Below, piece by piece: positions 13,081-24,773 of a stretch of 64,000 nt of DNA. The first letter of the stretch is position 1; each line of letters opens with the position of its first letter. This DNA comes from Planococcus citri (Eukaryota; Arthropoda; Insecta; Hemiptera; Pseudococcidae). Under the pieces are notes generated by a model that worked only from the letters and a program-made list of their open reading frames with translations, was not told the DNA's origin and searched no databases. The position numbers and the translations under genes are program-made. The stretch spans positions 62,282,836-62,346,835 of the forward strand of contig NC_088681.1 of assembly GCF_950023065.1 (NCBI RefSeq), written 5' to 3'.

Positions 13081-13504
13081 CGGTAAAAAGAAACCTTTCT
13101 GATATTTTTGAGTTAGATACCATGTACTTGAAAAGTAGGCTACTTGTAACTCAAGAAAACCTTGATTAAGAAGTTGCATGGCGTAAATAGCGCTATAATG
13201 AAGCATTTTTCACAAAAACTCTAATTTTTGGGCAACACCTCTCCCCAATGTGGCCGTTAAGAGAGTCCAACTGCAAATCAAACTTCATATTCGTGTTTAC
13301 CGAGTTTGGTTCATATGATAACGATACCCATATTGTCAGTCTACTTTCGCCCTAAAATTTGGAGAGGGGGTGCCTATGGCCAAAAAATTGGAGTTGAAGG
13401 GTATACTCTACGGAGAACGTTTTAATTCGACAACGGGCCGAAATATGAAACCGATTGGTTCGTTATTTTCATCATTCGTTCGTAAGACTGCGTGTAATCG
13501 ATTG
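12386..13504. other. Spacer between the inverted copies b and c, no gene seen
   Basis: It contains the remainder of copy b (to about 13080) and then about 420 bp unlike the rest, including a degraded TTCATATTCGTG string at 13287 related to a motif found in other repeats. No supportable exon. Confidence 0.5.
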
Positions 13505-13982
13505 AACTCGTTGAAGCATGGATTTTTCTCCCCGAAAAAGGCCATTTTTTCGCTATTATGAGCAAGGGAGGGGGGGTGGGGGGAGAATTTTTTGCCCCCG
13601 ACATTTTTTTTAATGGTACCCAACAATGTTTCATCAAAATTTCAGAAATCCGAGGACAGGGGCATTTCATCTATTTTACCCAGGAATACCCTTTCAGCTA
13701 TCTTGATGTAAGCACAAATACTTCTGCGCATGTAGTTTTACGATCACGCGGTGTAAATGAATTTTCAAATACACAATTCTGAGGTAAAATTTCACGCTGA
13801 ACAACTTGGTTCGCTTCAATTTCCGCCATTTGTCCATATTTTTGGAGAAAAACGCAAAAAACGTGGTTTCTTGACAGTTTTTTGAGCTTTTGAGCTTGAC
13901 CCACCACTCCAAATGGCCGGGTGATGACTTCTATAGTAAGTAGACCTAAGGATACATATTTGACGAAAAAATCGTTTTGGTA

Positions 13983-14908
13983 GAGGAGATTGTTGTACCA
14001 GGGACCGATTTTTCGTTTTTTGGGAATGGACTCCACCCATTAATTATTTTTGAAAATGTGAATAGGGTGCATCAAAGAATGGTCTTTTACAAAAAAAAAC
14101 GAGATATTCACATTTGTTCAAAACTCATTCCCCTCCCCTCCAGAATTTTTAGAAAAAGTCACTTTTTTTTGGTCCATGGTACAACGGGTCGTGTACCAAG
14201 GACCAAAAGGAAATTTACCCTGGAAAATGCCTAAAAGTTGGCCGTGAAGGCATAAAGTTTACGTATGGATCATAGACATTCATTATACATATTTACTTTT
14301 TACAATAAGATCATATAAAATTTTGCAGCATTTTTTTAAAAAAAATTCATAAGTTTGTCATGTTGTACCACGGACCATAGATTTTTCCTCAAATTTCCAC
14401 CAATTTCAAATAAATTTTGAAACGTTTTCAGATGCTACAATGTAAAAACTGTGTAAAGGGCATCCTGGCATCTGAAAAAGTATCAAAATTCGTGAAAATT
14501 AGATGAAAAAATTGCGGTCCGTGGTACACGATGAAATTTGGTCCCAGGTACAAGACCTCCCAAAATTTAGAAAAAAATTTCTACAAAATTTCACACAATA
14601 TTTTTCCAAAAAGTGAATACGTGTACTTACACTTGGATGGTGTAGCTACAAGTTGCACTAATTGGTTTGACAAATTTGAGATAAACAATAGGCCAAAATG
14701 AGTTCACAAAACATGGCAAAATGTAACTTTTTGTTTTAAAACTTGATAATCATGTGCAAAATTTTCAAATGAAAACCTTATCGCCTATAGTTCATTTTGT
14801 GTCATACTCTAGTGATGCTTTAAAACGTAGTGGGGTCCGAATTCCGCAAGTGGCGTTAGTGAGGGAAAGGTCCCTGGTACAACAGGTCCGGGGTACAACA
14901 ATCTCCCC
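13983..14908. mobile_element. 926-bp TIR element with TA target duplication and eight internal TGTACCNNGGACC sites
   Basis: The ends are GAGGAGATTGTTGTACC and, inverted, GGGGAGATTGTTGTACC. TA flanks both sides (13981-13982 and 14909-14910), and copies a and b have the single-TA empty site (copy b 11900-11901). This is the insertion signature of the Tc1/mariner superfamily. No transposase is present, so it is non-autonomous. Eight copies of TGTACCNNGGACC lie inside: forward at 13994, 14192 and 14364; reverse at 14171, 14516, 14540, 14869 and 14885 (the last with CGG before GTACA). Confidence 0.88.
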
Positions 14909-15432
14909 TATGTTTTTTCGTTCCGAAGTAATGTCGATTTGAAGTTTTCTTTTGTCCCCCCTTCTTCCCCCATGCGATGAAAAATTCTGAAAAAATTCAG
15001 GGAGGTACGCCCATGTATCCTCTAACTATATTCGTTTACAGAATCAATTTATCTTAATTACGCGCTGATACAGAATTTTTCCCCTGAAAAACGCGTTTTT
15101 TGGCCCCCCTGGCTGAGGGGGGTGGAGTGGGGAGCGGGCTATGGGATCAAAATTATTTTTTGGGGGTGCTGAACATACCCTGTGAGTTTCATCGAAATCT
15201 GAGGTTAAGGGCATTTTGCCTATCTTATCCGGGGGTACCCTTTGAATATTTCGAAAAAACATCAAAAGCTACATCTATGGAAATTTTTTCAAAATTTTAA
15301 ATGGTAGCTTCCACTTGCAGCGCCATTTTGAAATTTGAACTTTCAAATTTTGAAAATATCAAAATACCTATACTTGAAAAGTTCAAAATTTATTACCCTT
15401 TTGAACTGTGAAATCAGTTTTGATCAAAGTAT

Positions 15433-16450
15433 TGATATGAGGGAATATGCCCTGATCGCCTTAGCGATGATTAAATTAATCCCTTCGTACATTTAGTCGT
15501 AATATTCTTCGTTAGTGTAGGCGTATAAGATTTACTTATACCAGAGGTATGGCAACGTGAGAACTACGCATATAGGGGAAAGTATTTATACATCCTAGGG
15601 GAAATGATTTATTGTGTCCGGTGGTTCGTAGATCGAGGGAAAACTCGAGGGTACGAGCATCGGATCTCCAGCCACAAACTTCACTTGGAATAAGCTACTC
15701 GCGATGGCTGGTTCTTGGTCACAAATAGACGTATAGGCAATGAAGGTCTAAAAACCTTCATCCCTCTTAACTGTTTTCGCCCACTACCACTATGGATAAT
15801 TTGTTCAAAAATGTGAATTAATTAAATACGTTCATTCAAATAATTTAAATTAACCATTTTATGGATATTTCTCCGAATCGGATCCATTCGGGAAATATGT
15901 AATAACATAACCCAATTCTGTCGCCGATCTTAGTATAAGTGGATCACAGGAGAGGCAGAAAATAAGCACAGTGTCGTAAGTTGTGAAATAGACTTATTAG
16001 TTAAATAATAATATTATGAGGGACGTAATACACCTAGTCTAATTAAATAATACATAATTGCATCGCCAAGTAGTACTAATTAAGCTTAAACTTAATTTTA
16101 TTACGAGGTTCTATTTTATGCGAGATGTCAAGTAGATGTTGAGTCCACTATTAAACATAAAATAATGCTGATTATGTTATATCCTCTATGAATCCTAATG
16201 TGTATTTTGTCGTACTTTAACTTTAATAAATTGCTTTTAAGAATATTTCTGCGATCTTGAGTACTTTATTGGTAGTTTAGTATGATATTTGTGTATATGG
16301 TGGATTGGTTTTACATAAGGTCTTTTCTCTACGAGCTATCCTGGTACAAGTAATTATTCACTCTCTAGGGAATAATTCTTGACTTCACCCCTTAACCAAT
16401 TCTAATGATTCTAAATCCCTAAGTCAGTAATTCCTATTCTCACTATATCA
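15433..16450. mobile_element. Solo LTR of 1,018 bp with 4-bp target duplication GTAT
   Basis: The segment begins TGATATGAGGG and ends CACTATATCA, that is TG...CA with a 6-bp inverted end. GTAT flanks it at 15429-15432 and 16451-16454. The inverted copy b sequence near 10872-10892 shows an uninterrupted GTATCATAGTTATGGAGG, proving the insertion point. No gag or pol sequence accompanies it, so it is the product of LTR-LTR recombination. Size and TSD would suit a Ty3-like element, but the family is not determined. Confidence 0.82.
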
Positions 16451-16574
16451 GTATCATAGTTATGGAGGAATGGGCAGCTGAAAATTGGTTCCCTCCGGCT
16501 GAACGGGTGGGATGGGCTGGGGTGGGGGAGGGGTCATCATCATTTAATCGTATCACCCCTTTTCGGGGGTACTA

Positions 16575-19025
16575 TGAAATATTGAAGTAGGTACGTCAAA
16601 GTCTGTTGAGAAAAAAATTCGAACGAATTCTTTTTGAAAAATCTGAATATCTGTTACTCATCGTCACCATACATACATAAATCAACTGCTATGAGATGAC
16701 ATCATAAAGATGTTTACGCAATTGCTTCCACATGTTTTCGCCATTCTCAGCGATAAAACCTTCAAATCTAACTGATGAAAATTTCAAATCGTTCTCATTC
16801 CATGTCATTCGTGCCGTGTGTAGTTGTGGGAATTGTTTCTCATTTAAGTATAGTGTTAACTCACATCAAAAACGCAAGATGAATTCAAACTGCAGCGTTA
16901 CTTTTTTTTACATTTCAATCATCATTACTATAAATGCAATTCGTTTTGGTAAGAATATATTATTGTGAAGCATTTATTTGAATGGAGTTAGGTACTCCAT
17001 TAGTCGGAATTTCAGATGTGAAATTTATTTTTCGAATTTTGGTAATTTGTTTAAAAATTCAAAGACTCGTTTTTCGCGCAATAAAAAATCAAAATTTAAT
17101 CAAATTAGGATAGAAAGCCGAAATTTAATTTGCACCGCCCTAATTATGTGTGTGTTTATATTCAGCTTTAGGTTTATACGAACCAGTTATCTATTTGGAC
17201 GCACCCAAGTTTCACCATTTCGGATACCTAAAGGTAGAGGTAGAAGAAGACGACTCACATACGAGTAAACACTACCTCGTGAAAACTATAGATAAAAATC
17301 AAGAAATTTTCGTGGCTTGCCCAAATCAGGATCCAGATCATCCTAATACTTTTGCTATACACTCGACGGAGGTTGGTAAAGCGGCTGCCACTCCAATATG
17401 CGAACATTCCGTTGAATCTCAAATTTACTTCACGAATAAGATTCGGAGTTATAATGCAGTTGGATTCTTGGTGAGATTTTTATTTCTGCAAGTCTTAAGT
17501 GCCTCGAAATGTGTTTATTCTTTATGATGTACGTATTGTGTACTGAATTTAACCAACAGATTTATGCTCCGGATAAATCATGGCCTGATCAAGATTTCGA
17601 TGTACCAGAGGTAAGACAAAGCAATTAATCTGGGAACCACTTGCATTACGTACGAGTATACCTACTACATATAAGCCGGTTATTTCTCATAGCATCACCT
17701 AGTTGTCGAATTAATTCAGTTTAAATTTGACAAATATGACGAAAAAATTATATCTTTGCGGTATTTCATGTATGGAGGTGAATTTCCGCAACTAGAACTG
17801 ATTCGTCAAGAGGACGACCTCCGGAAATACCGGAAGAACTTGGATATTTACAAAAACGACATCGATACTTTTTACTCTCCTGTACGTATACCTACCTGTT
17901 TTTGCGCTTACGTCACATTTTCGGAATCATCATAAACCAAGCCGAATTTCTCGACATTTTCAGCGTAATTGCCCATTTGTCAAAGTACCTCTAGCTCCGG
18001 AAGAGGATTTCCTCTTCGATTACTGGAAATCAGCCTCACGACAGAATATCTTCACTGCTCCGATGTGGCGCGATTTGCTAGCTCAATGGCAAGCCTTGGA
18101 GATATTTATACGAAAAGTTACTCAAGTACGGAAAATTCTAGTCCAACTTTTTTGGTCATCCGTAAAAACTTGAATATTTTCATCAGCTGTTCTCTTTGAT
18201 CGAAATTCGCAGATTACCGATTGGGTTGGCGTCGAAACTGGGATTTACGAAGAACTTACAAGACTACCCGACGGTCTACGTAATCCTTTGTTTGAAAATA
18301 TTGAGTGGCCAGACGATCAGTACCGTATTCCCAGATATTTCTGGAAAACTGTTTCCTTGCTACAGGAACACGAGGGTCAAAATTATGATTACGGAATATT
18401 GTTCATCATGCACAATGTTCCTAATTTAGACCCTAATAACGAATGGAATATCGAAAAAATCTGCACGGATTACAATTTCGTTGATTTAGGATGGACGTTT
18501 TTACAAAACGATCATTTTAAGAGTCCTATGTACGCTTGTCCGATAAATGATGTAACTATGAATTATTTGGGTGAAATTTCTCACGAAGAATATGAAGATT
18601 TTAATTTGAATTTATTGTCGTTGTTCAAAGTTGATGATGAAGGTAATGGATACATCGAAGAAGTAAAGGTTATTGAGGAAATGGGGAAGTTGATGAAGAC
18701 TATTGACAGTACTGATTAGAAATTTTGATTTTTTCAAATGTTGATGATTCGATGATGAGTACTAATATTTATTATATATATGTTTTAATGGGTATATATA
18801 TATTTTTTAGTTTATGTTGCAAAATCATTTGATGTTTGATTGTACACTTTTGAAATTAAATTTATTTGTTCATATTCCCCCTTTTTGTTCTGGTAACTAC
18901 GTAGCCATATTTAAGAAATCCATTTTCTTTTTCTTTTATTTTTTTTTAGTATCACAATTATGTGTCAAGAGGTCTGAACAGATAGGTACATATAATCGGA
19001 TCAAAACTCTGATCTTATTCAAATC
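16575..19025. repeat. Right arm of the inverted segmental duplication
   Basis: Reverse complement of 6505-8945. It includes about 300 bp upstream of the start codon, so both gene copies should share the same promoter sequence, and about 300 bp past the stop. Confidence 0.85.
16879..18719 (+). CDS. Secreted non-specific DNA/RNA endonuclease-like pseudoenzyme, copy 2
   Basis: Six exons with lengths identical to copy 1: 16879-16948, 17166-17470, 17560-17610, 17693-17881, 17964-18125, 18213-18719. Total 427 residues with signal peptide. The family match and the missing catalytic residues are the same as in copy 1: Pro in place of the RGH histidine within KVPLAPEEDF, Phe in place of the metal Asn. 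Exon 5, the would-be active-site exon, is identical in protein to copy 1. By eye about 21 of 427 residues differ between copies, and about 11 of these fall in the last 56 residues. Both frames are intact, so both copies may be functional proteins. Their starts face each other across 8.2 kb of repeats. Confidence 0.8.
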
Positions 19026-19870
19026 GATTCGCTCACTCATCAATGACAATAAAAACCATCCCAAAGCAAAATATTCAGGGCGAGGCGTGGATCGGTGAAT
19101 GGATTTAAATCTAGGGGCATACTCGTACCCCACCTCACCCTCCCACCAAGACAAATGAAAAAAACAACAAAAAAAAACAAAAAAACTGGAAAATGACGAA
19201 TGCAAACAAAACTAAGGACGAGCAGTGACAATGTAATTCTGAAACCAAATCGCCTTTGATATTGTGCATGCTGGCAACTCATTTTACTACGAACGCATTC
19301 GTTGAATCAAAACGACGATGGCGATGAGGAAAACTATAGTAATAATTCTTATACGTTGGGAAGAAAAAGGATACCGAAGACCGAAGCAGCCGAGTCTCTC
19401 TCTGCTAGAATGTAAATTAATTTAGTATTCCTTTTGTAATAAATCTCGGTCGTCGAGTTTTGCAAATGAATTTAACGCGAGATGCAATGCGATGCCATGT
19501 CTCTCGCTGCACTGAAATTATACTACTTATTACTTAAGTAGAATGGAAAGCAACTCGAGAAGAAGAAAATCGCGTTATTTTAAAAGATGTCGTATTTCTC
19601 AACAGGGCCAGTCTACGGGACGGAATAGTACAGTAGGCTGGTCAGGGTGGAGGAGAGATGGCTTCTTTTTCTGCTCGTAGAAGAAATTAAATCACTGACC
19701 TACGTCGACATGGGACCACGACGATGAAGGGTACCTACAATTGCAATGTGCTCGAGTTGCATTGCGACCAGCGACGTGCTCTTTTTGTGTCGCTGCTCGA
19801 TGCTGGTGCTGTTGCTGTTGCTGTTGGTGCTGCTCGTGCTGCTGTTGGAATTATAATGCGAAACGTGCAA
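19026..19870. other. Region without a recognised gene; GCTGTT-type microsatellite at 19801-19848
   Basis: Composition is less AT-rich than the surroundings, with a CTG/GTT-rich microsatellite close to the left end of the GCTAGC element. It could be regulatory or an untranslated exon of a gene not in view. No supportable coding exon. Confidence 0.4.
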
Positions 19871-21592
19871 CCCAGTTGACCAAGTGCTAGCGGATTGCTA
19901 GCATTTTACTGACGTTTTGGGAAAGTGCTAGCATTTTTCTAGCTTTTTGTAGCTAGCATTAAATCTTTCGCAAAAAGCTAGCAATTTGCTAGCACTTTTT
20001 TTCTGGCAAATTATGTTCTAGCAATTCTTCAGCAATTCTCTCGCTTTTTTCAGCTAGCATTTGTATCTCACTAATTGTGCTTGCTTAATGCTAGCGTTTT
20101 ACTAACGGATAATTGCTTGCTTTACTACACTAGCAATACGCTTGCATTTATCTGCTTACATTTATCTAGCAATCTAATGCTAGCAAAATGCGAGCAGATC
20201 TCTAGTCTCTCTCGTCTAGCTTTTACTTTGCATTCTAGCAATAGAAAAACGCTAGCTGATTGCCCTCACTTTTCAGCTAGCTTTCTGTATGGAATTAGAT
20301 TCTAGCAAAATGCGAGCAAGTATGTGGCATTTTTTTCCTAGCATGTTTTTCACTGGCATTTCCTTCATAGCCTACTCATGCAAGTACAGAAAAACTTCAG
20401 TGAATCTCTTTCACCCATTTTTCAGAAAAATACTTCCATATCTTCATTTTTTAAATGGAATTTTTAAATATTTTTAACAGATACCTAAATACGTAATTTT
20501 TCGTTTCTCAATGATTTTTTTATTTTCATTTTTAAAAAAATTTCAAATTTGTTAATGCTTTTCATTTTAACAGGTAGGTATTTTTCCTTTCCATTTTGGC
20601 TACTTTTCAACTTTGAACAATAATTTTGAAGATTATTTTCATTTTTAAAAAAATTTCAAATTTGTTAATGCTTTTCATTTTAACAGGTAGGTATTTTTCC
20701 TTTCCATTTTGGCTACTTTTCAACTTTGAACAATAATTTTGAAGAATATTCCATTATTGAAAAATCATTCTTGTAATTATTTCATTTTTTATAATGTATA
20801 ATTTGTTCATTAAAAATGTTGTTCAAATGTTTTTGAAATTTCTTATTTTTAGTTTGTTTGATATTTCATTTTTAAATTTTAAATTTTGGCAATTTTTTAA
20901 TTTAAAAAAAAAAAAAAAAAAACTTTATTTTTCAATAAAGAGACTTCTAACCCAAGCGCTAGCTTAATGCTAGCAAATTACTAGCGTTGTTCTCTCTCAT
21001 GGTATACTTTGCTACTCTTAGATAAAGTATGTAGTCAATCTGAATATAAGCTCAAGGTAGTATTTTGTATGATAGTAAGAAGAGTGCTACCACTCTACTT
21101 ACCCTGGCACACCTCACTAGCGCTATGCTAGCGGTGAGCTAGCGTAGGAGGTCAGTTGCCTATTTTTGGATATTGGAGAACTACCTTGACCTTGACCTGA
21201 TTGAAAACACCTCCTAGTATTTTTAAAAGTTAATTAGTAAAAATAATTTTCCTGATAATCAAACTTTTCCTGCGCTAGCAAAATGCTAGCCTCATGCTAG
21301 CAAATTTTACGCTAGCACGAATGGTGCCGGAATTTGAGACACTTTTTTTAAAAATGCTAGCAAATCAGTCGCGATTTAGTCGCATTTACTTAGTAGAATT
21401 GCAAGCAAAGTGTTAACAAAATGCTAGCTTTTCGCTAGCTTTATGCTAGCTATACCCTAGCTGTTTGTGCTCAATTCTGCTACGCTAATGCGACCTAATC
21501 ACTACTGATTTGCTAGCATTTTTAAAAAAAGTGTCTCAAATTCGGGCACCATTCGTGCTAGCGTGAAATTTGCTAGCATTTGGTCAACTGGG
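19871..21592. mobile_element. GCTAGC-rich terminal-inverted-repeat element, 1,722 bp
   Basis: The left end CCCAGTTGACCAAGTGCTAG and the right end (inverted) CCCAGTTGACCAAATGCTAG form the terminal repeats. The hexamer GCTAGC occurs about 26 times by eye, 11 in the left 480 bp and 15 in the right 650 bp, with many additional CTAGCA strings; chance would give less than one. The right part also holds an inner inverted repeat (about 21290-21350 against 21520-21590, around GTGTCTCAAATTC). The middle (20350-20940) lacks the hexamer. No transposase frame. No clear target duplication beyond AA. Confidence 0.8.
20522..20747. repeat. Two tandem copies of a 113-bp unit
   Basis: The unit starting ATTTTCATTTTTAAAAAAAT at 20522 recurs at 20635 almost without change. 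It lies in the hexamer-free middle of the GCTAGC element. Confidence 0.9.
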
Positions 21593-24500
21593 AACAGGAT
21601 TAAGTTAACGTGCACCGAGCTCCGGTTATTCGTATTCGTAATTTATTTTCCTACTGTAAAGGTCAGCTTTTAACGATTAAAACGCTGTCCCATTTAAAGC
21701 GAGATGTTGTGGACGAATTATTGCGATAATATTTTGATTTGACGTGCGGAACGCGATGAAATTGGCTGGGCGTTTAACTGCATTATTTAGAGCCATTTGG
21801 ACGTAGAAGGTGTTTTTAGCGAATGTTGGGGCGGGGGAGTGACAGGTTTGAGGTGGGATTCAGAATTTAAAATGATCTTGAGGGGTAGGAGGAGAGGTGG
21901 TGAAATTTGGAGAAGAGTTGTTTCTTTGTTTGTTCACTTATTTGACCCCCCCCCTCCCCATCAACTTTTTTGGCTAACACGTAGAGAAATTTGAATTGGT
22001 GGGGATTGCAGAACAGAAATCTCGTTTTTGAAAATTACAGAATCAGATTGTTCTTTTTGTGAAATCTGTTCTTTGAAAAATTTTCCTCTTTCATTTGTTA
22101 ATTTTTTTTTCAATGTTTTCTTTGAAGTTTTTTTCTCGAGAAATTTTCTTTTGAAGAATTTTCCACGATGAAATGTTTTTCTCTTGACAAAGAGAATGGA
22201 GTCCAGAAGAGAGAGATTTTGTGAAATTTTTCATGATTTACGTTGCAAACATGGTTGAATTCTCTTTGTAAAACTTTTTTTTTCGGAGAATTTTTCTCTT
22301 TCGAAGGTTTTGGAGAATTTTTATTTTGAGGGTTTTGTTCTGTAGAGAGTTCAACTGTCAATTTGTTTTGAGTTTTTTCTCTGCAGAGGTTTTTTTTTGG
22401 TAAAATTTGTTCTCTTGATTTTTTTAAACAAGTTTTTTTCCAAAAATTATTCCTGCAGAGTGCAGAGTTTACCTCTTTGCCAAATTTTTTCTCTGGAGAT
22501 TTCTCCTCTTTCAAAGACTTGCTTCTGCAGAAAATTTCCCCCTGTTGAATTTTTTCTAAAAAGCTTTTTCTTTCAATTTTGTTCTCTTCAAATAAAATTT
22601 TTAGAGGAATTTTCCTTTTGATGTCATTTTTTTAAAAAAATTGTTCCTGCATAGTTTATTTCTGGCACCTTTTTTTTTTCTAAAATTTGTTCCGGTGAAG
22701 TTTTCTTATGTCGGAGTTGTTCTGTGGAGAATTTTCGACTTTTAAAGTTTTCTTTCATCTTTTTTTGAAGGTTTTTGTCAATATTTTTTTAGAAATTGTT
22801 TTCATGGAGTTTTCTTCTCTCGAAGTTTTTCTCTGCAAAAAGTATTTTCTTTGGAATTTTTTTCTGAAGAATTTTCCTTTCTAAAATTTTTTCCTCTGTA
22901 AAGAAAGAGTTTCTCATATCAATTTTTTTTTGTTTAAAAAATGTGTTTTTTTTCAAGTTTTTTTCTGCGTGAAGTTTTCTTGTCCAACTTCTTTCTCCAA
23001 TTTCTTTTTTGACGAATTTTCATCTGCCAATAATTGTATTTTTGAAACTTATTTTTGTACAGTTTTCTTCTGTCGAAGTTTTTTCTCTGCGAAAAATATT
23101 TTTTTGAATTTTTTTTTTGGAGAAGTTGTTCTCTGGAAAATGTTTTCCTGGAGATTGTTTTTCTCAGAAAGTATCTTCTTTAAAGTTCGTTTTCTTTTAA
23201 AAATTTTTATTTTTACTCAACATTCTTCTGTGAAATTTATTCTCTGGAGACTTTTTATTGAAGGATTTTGTGCTGGGAACTTTCCCTTCGAAATATTTTT
23301 TCTGTGTATAATTTTTGGTGGCCTTTTTTTTTGTTTGTATGTTTTTTCCCGTTAATGTTCCTCTGATGACTGTTTTTCTGTTATTTTTTTTTTTTGTAGG
23401 GAGGCTTTTCTGTCCAATTTTTTCTTCTTTGATTTTTTTCTCATGTCAATAGACTTTTCTCAGTTGAATTTTTTCTTTGGAGAATTTGTCCTGTGGAAAC
23501 TTTTATGCGGACATTTTTTTTCTTGGTAATTTTTTCTGTAGATAATTTCTTGGTTGATGAGGACAAAAATTTTCTTGGAAAAAAGTCAGTATTTAAGTAT
23601 GCTTTTGAAAATTTTCTCAACTAAATTTAATTTTAGAAGTGATGAGACAGAAGTGCAAAAATTTGTATACCGATGGCTTTAAATTTTCTTGCTAAAAGTT
23701 TGAAATTTAAAATTCTTTTCCTTTCCAGTTTCATCCGAAGAAAGGGAGGGGGGAGGAGGAGGATGAAAATCATTTAATGCTTCTGAAAATTTTTTTCTTC
23801 TACATAAAATCGATTTTTTAATTTTAGAAGTATTGAACCAAAGTTGAAAAATTATAATTTTTTGGCTCTCAATTTTCTTGACAAAAATGTCCTTAAATTT
23901 CCAGTTCTGTGGGAAGAGGAGGGGGGTCAGTTTTTGAAGGTTTTCCTCATAAAATTAGATTTTTTATGCTGCAAGTATTTCTTTTTATAGACCCTCTATT
24001 TTCTTGCTAAAGATGTAACTTTTTTGCATTTGAAATTCAATCATTTTTTGGAGAAACAAATCAGCTTGCTTCTACTTTCAAAGATTACTCATCTGTTTGA
24101 AATCCAATTTCTCCAACTGAAAGATCAGTTTTTCAGTTTTATGAGTAAGTGGAGGGGGGGAGGGAAGCAAAAATACGACGAATATTTATACCTGCTTTCA
24201 CGACTCGATTTTTCACAATTTTGCAAAATTTGGAATAAAACTTTCTGAAATCAGATTGCTATTTTTCTTACGGTTCTAAAAAAATCGTGTTTCCTCCAAA
24301 ATTCAATTTTAGGGGTTTGAATTCATTTTTTTTTTTTTTGAAAGTATGAGCTGACTCATTCCATATTACCTTGAGCTAATAAGGAAGCTGAGTCTTCCAA
24401 TTTCAGCTGCAAGCACTATCGGGATCCAGTTCTGAAGGGGTGAGGTGGTGGGAGGTGTGCTTGTCATTTTCGCGCCAAAATTTGAAAACTCGTATCTCAA

Positions 24501-24773
24501 AATTGGTTGAACTTGGAGTCAATCTGTTTGGAAAAATTATTACGAGAATAATTAACCAGAAACTTATTCATTTTGATTTTGACAAGCTCGAATTTGAATG
24601 TTCATGGTGAAAGCTCAACTTTTCATGCTGAGCACAATTGTTGAGAGCTGCCTACAAAAACTTTGAAAAAAGAAATAATGAATATGTGCCTTTTTTGTGC
24701 TCTTTGAAGCAAACCAATTTTCAAAATGGATCCTGACACTCTCAAGGGGTGTAATGACCCTTAATATTGATCA
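21593..24773. repeat. No gene; T-rich degenerate array at about 22020-23560
   Basis: 22020-23560 consists of degenerate units of the type GAATTTTTTCTCTGGAGAA, roughly 25-40 bases, on the pyrimidine-rich strand. Open frames inside it are compositional artefacts. 21593-22020 and 23560-24773 show nothing I recognise apart from G-runs of seven to nine. Confidence 0.55.

Larger units (their letters stand above)
13505..16560 (-). repeat. Repeat unit, copy c, split by two nested insertions
   Basis: Inverted relative to copy b. Pieces lie at 13505-13982, 14909-15432 and from 16451 on. The gaps are filled by a 926-bp TA-flanked element and a solo LTR. The order of events is clear because copy b keeps both empty sites. 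Confidence 0.8.

Noticed and set aside
22110..23355. Frames of 134 and 141 codons
   Set aside because: Lys/Asn-rich and Phe-rich translations of a T-rich array on opposite strands; no domain and no intron structure.
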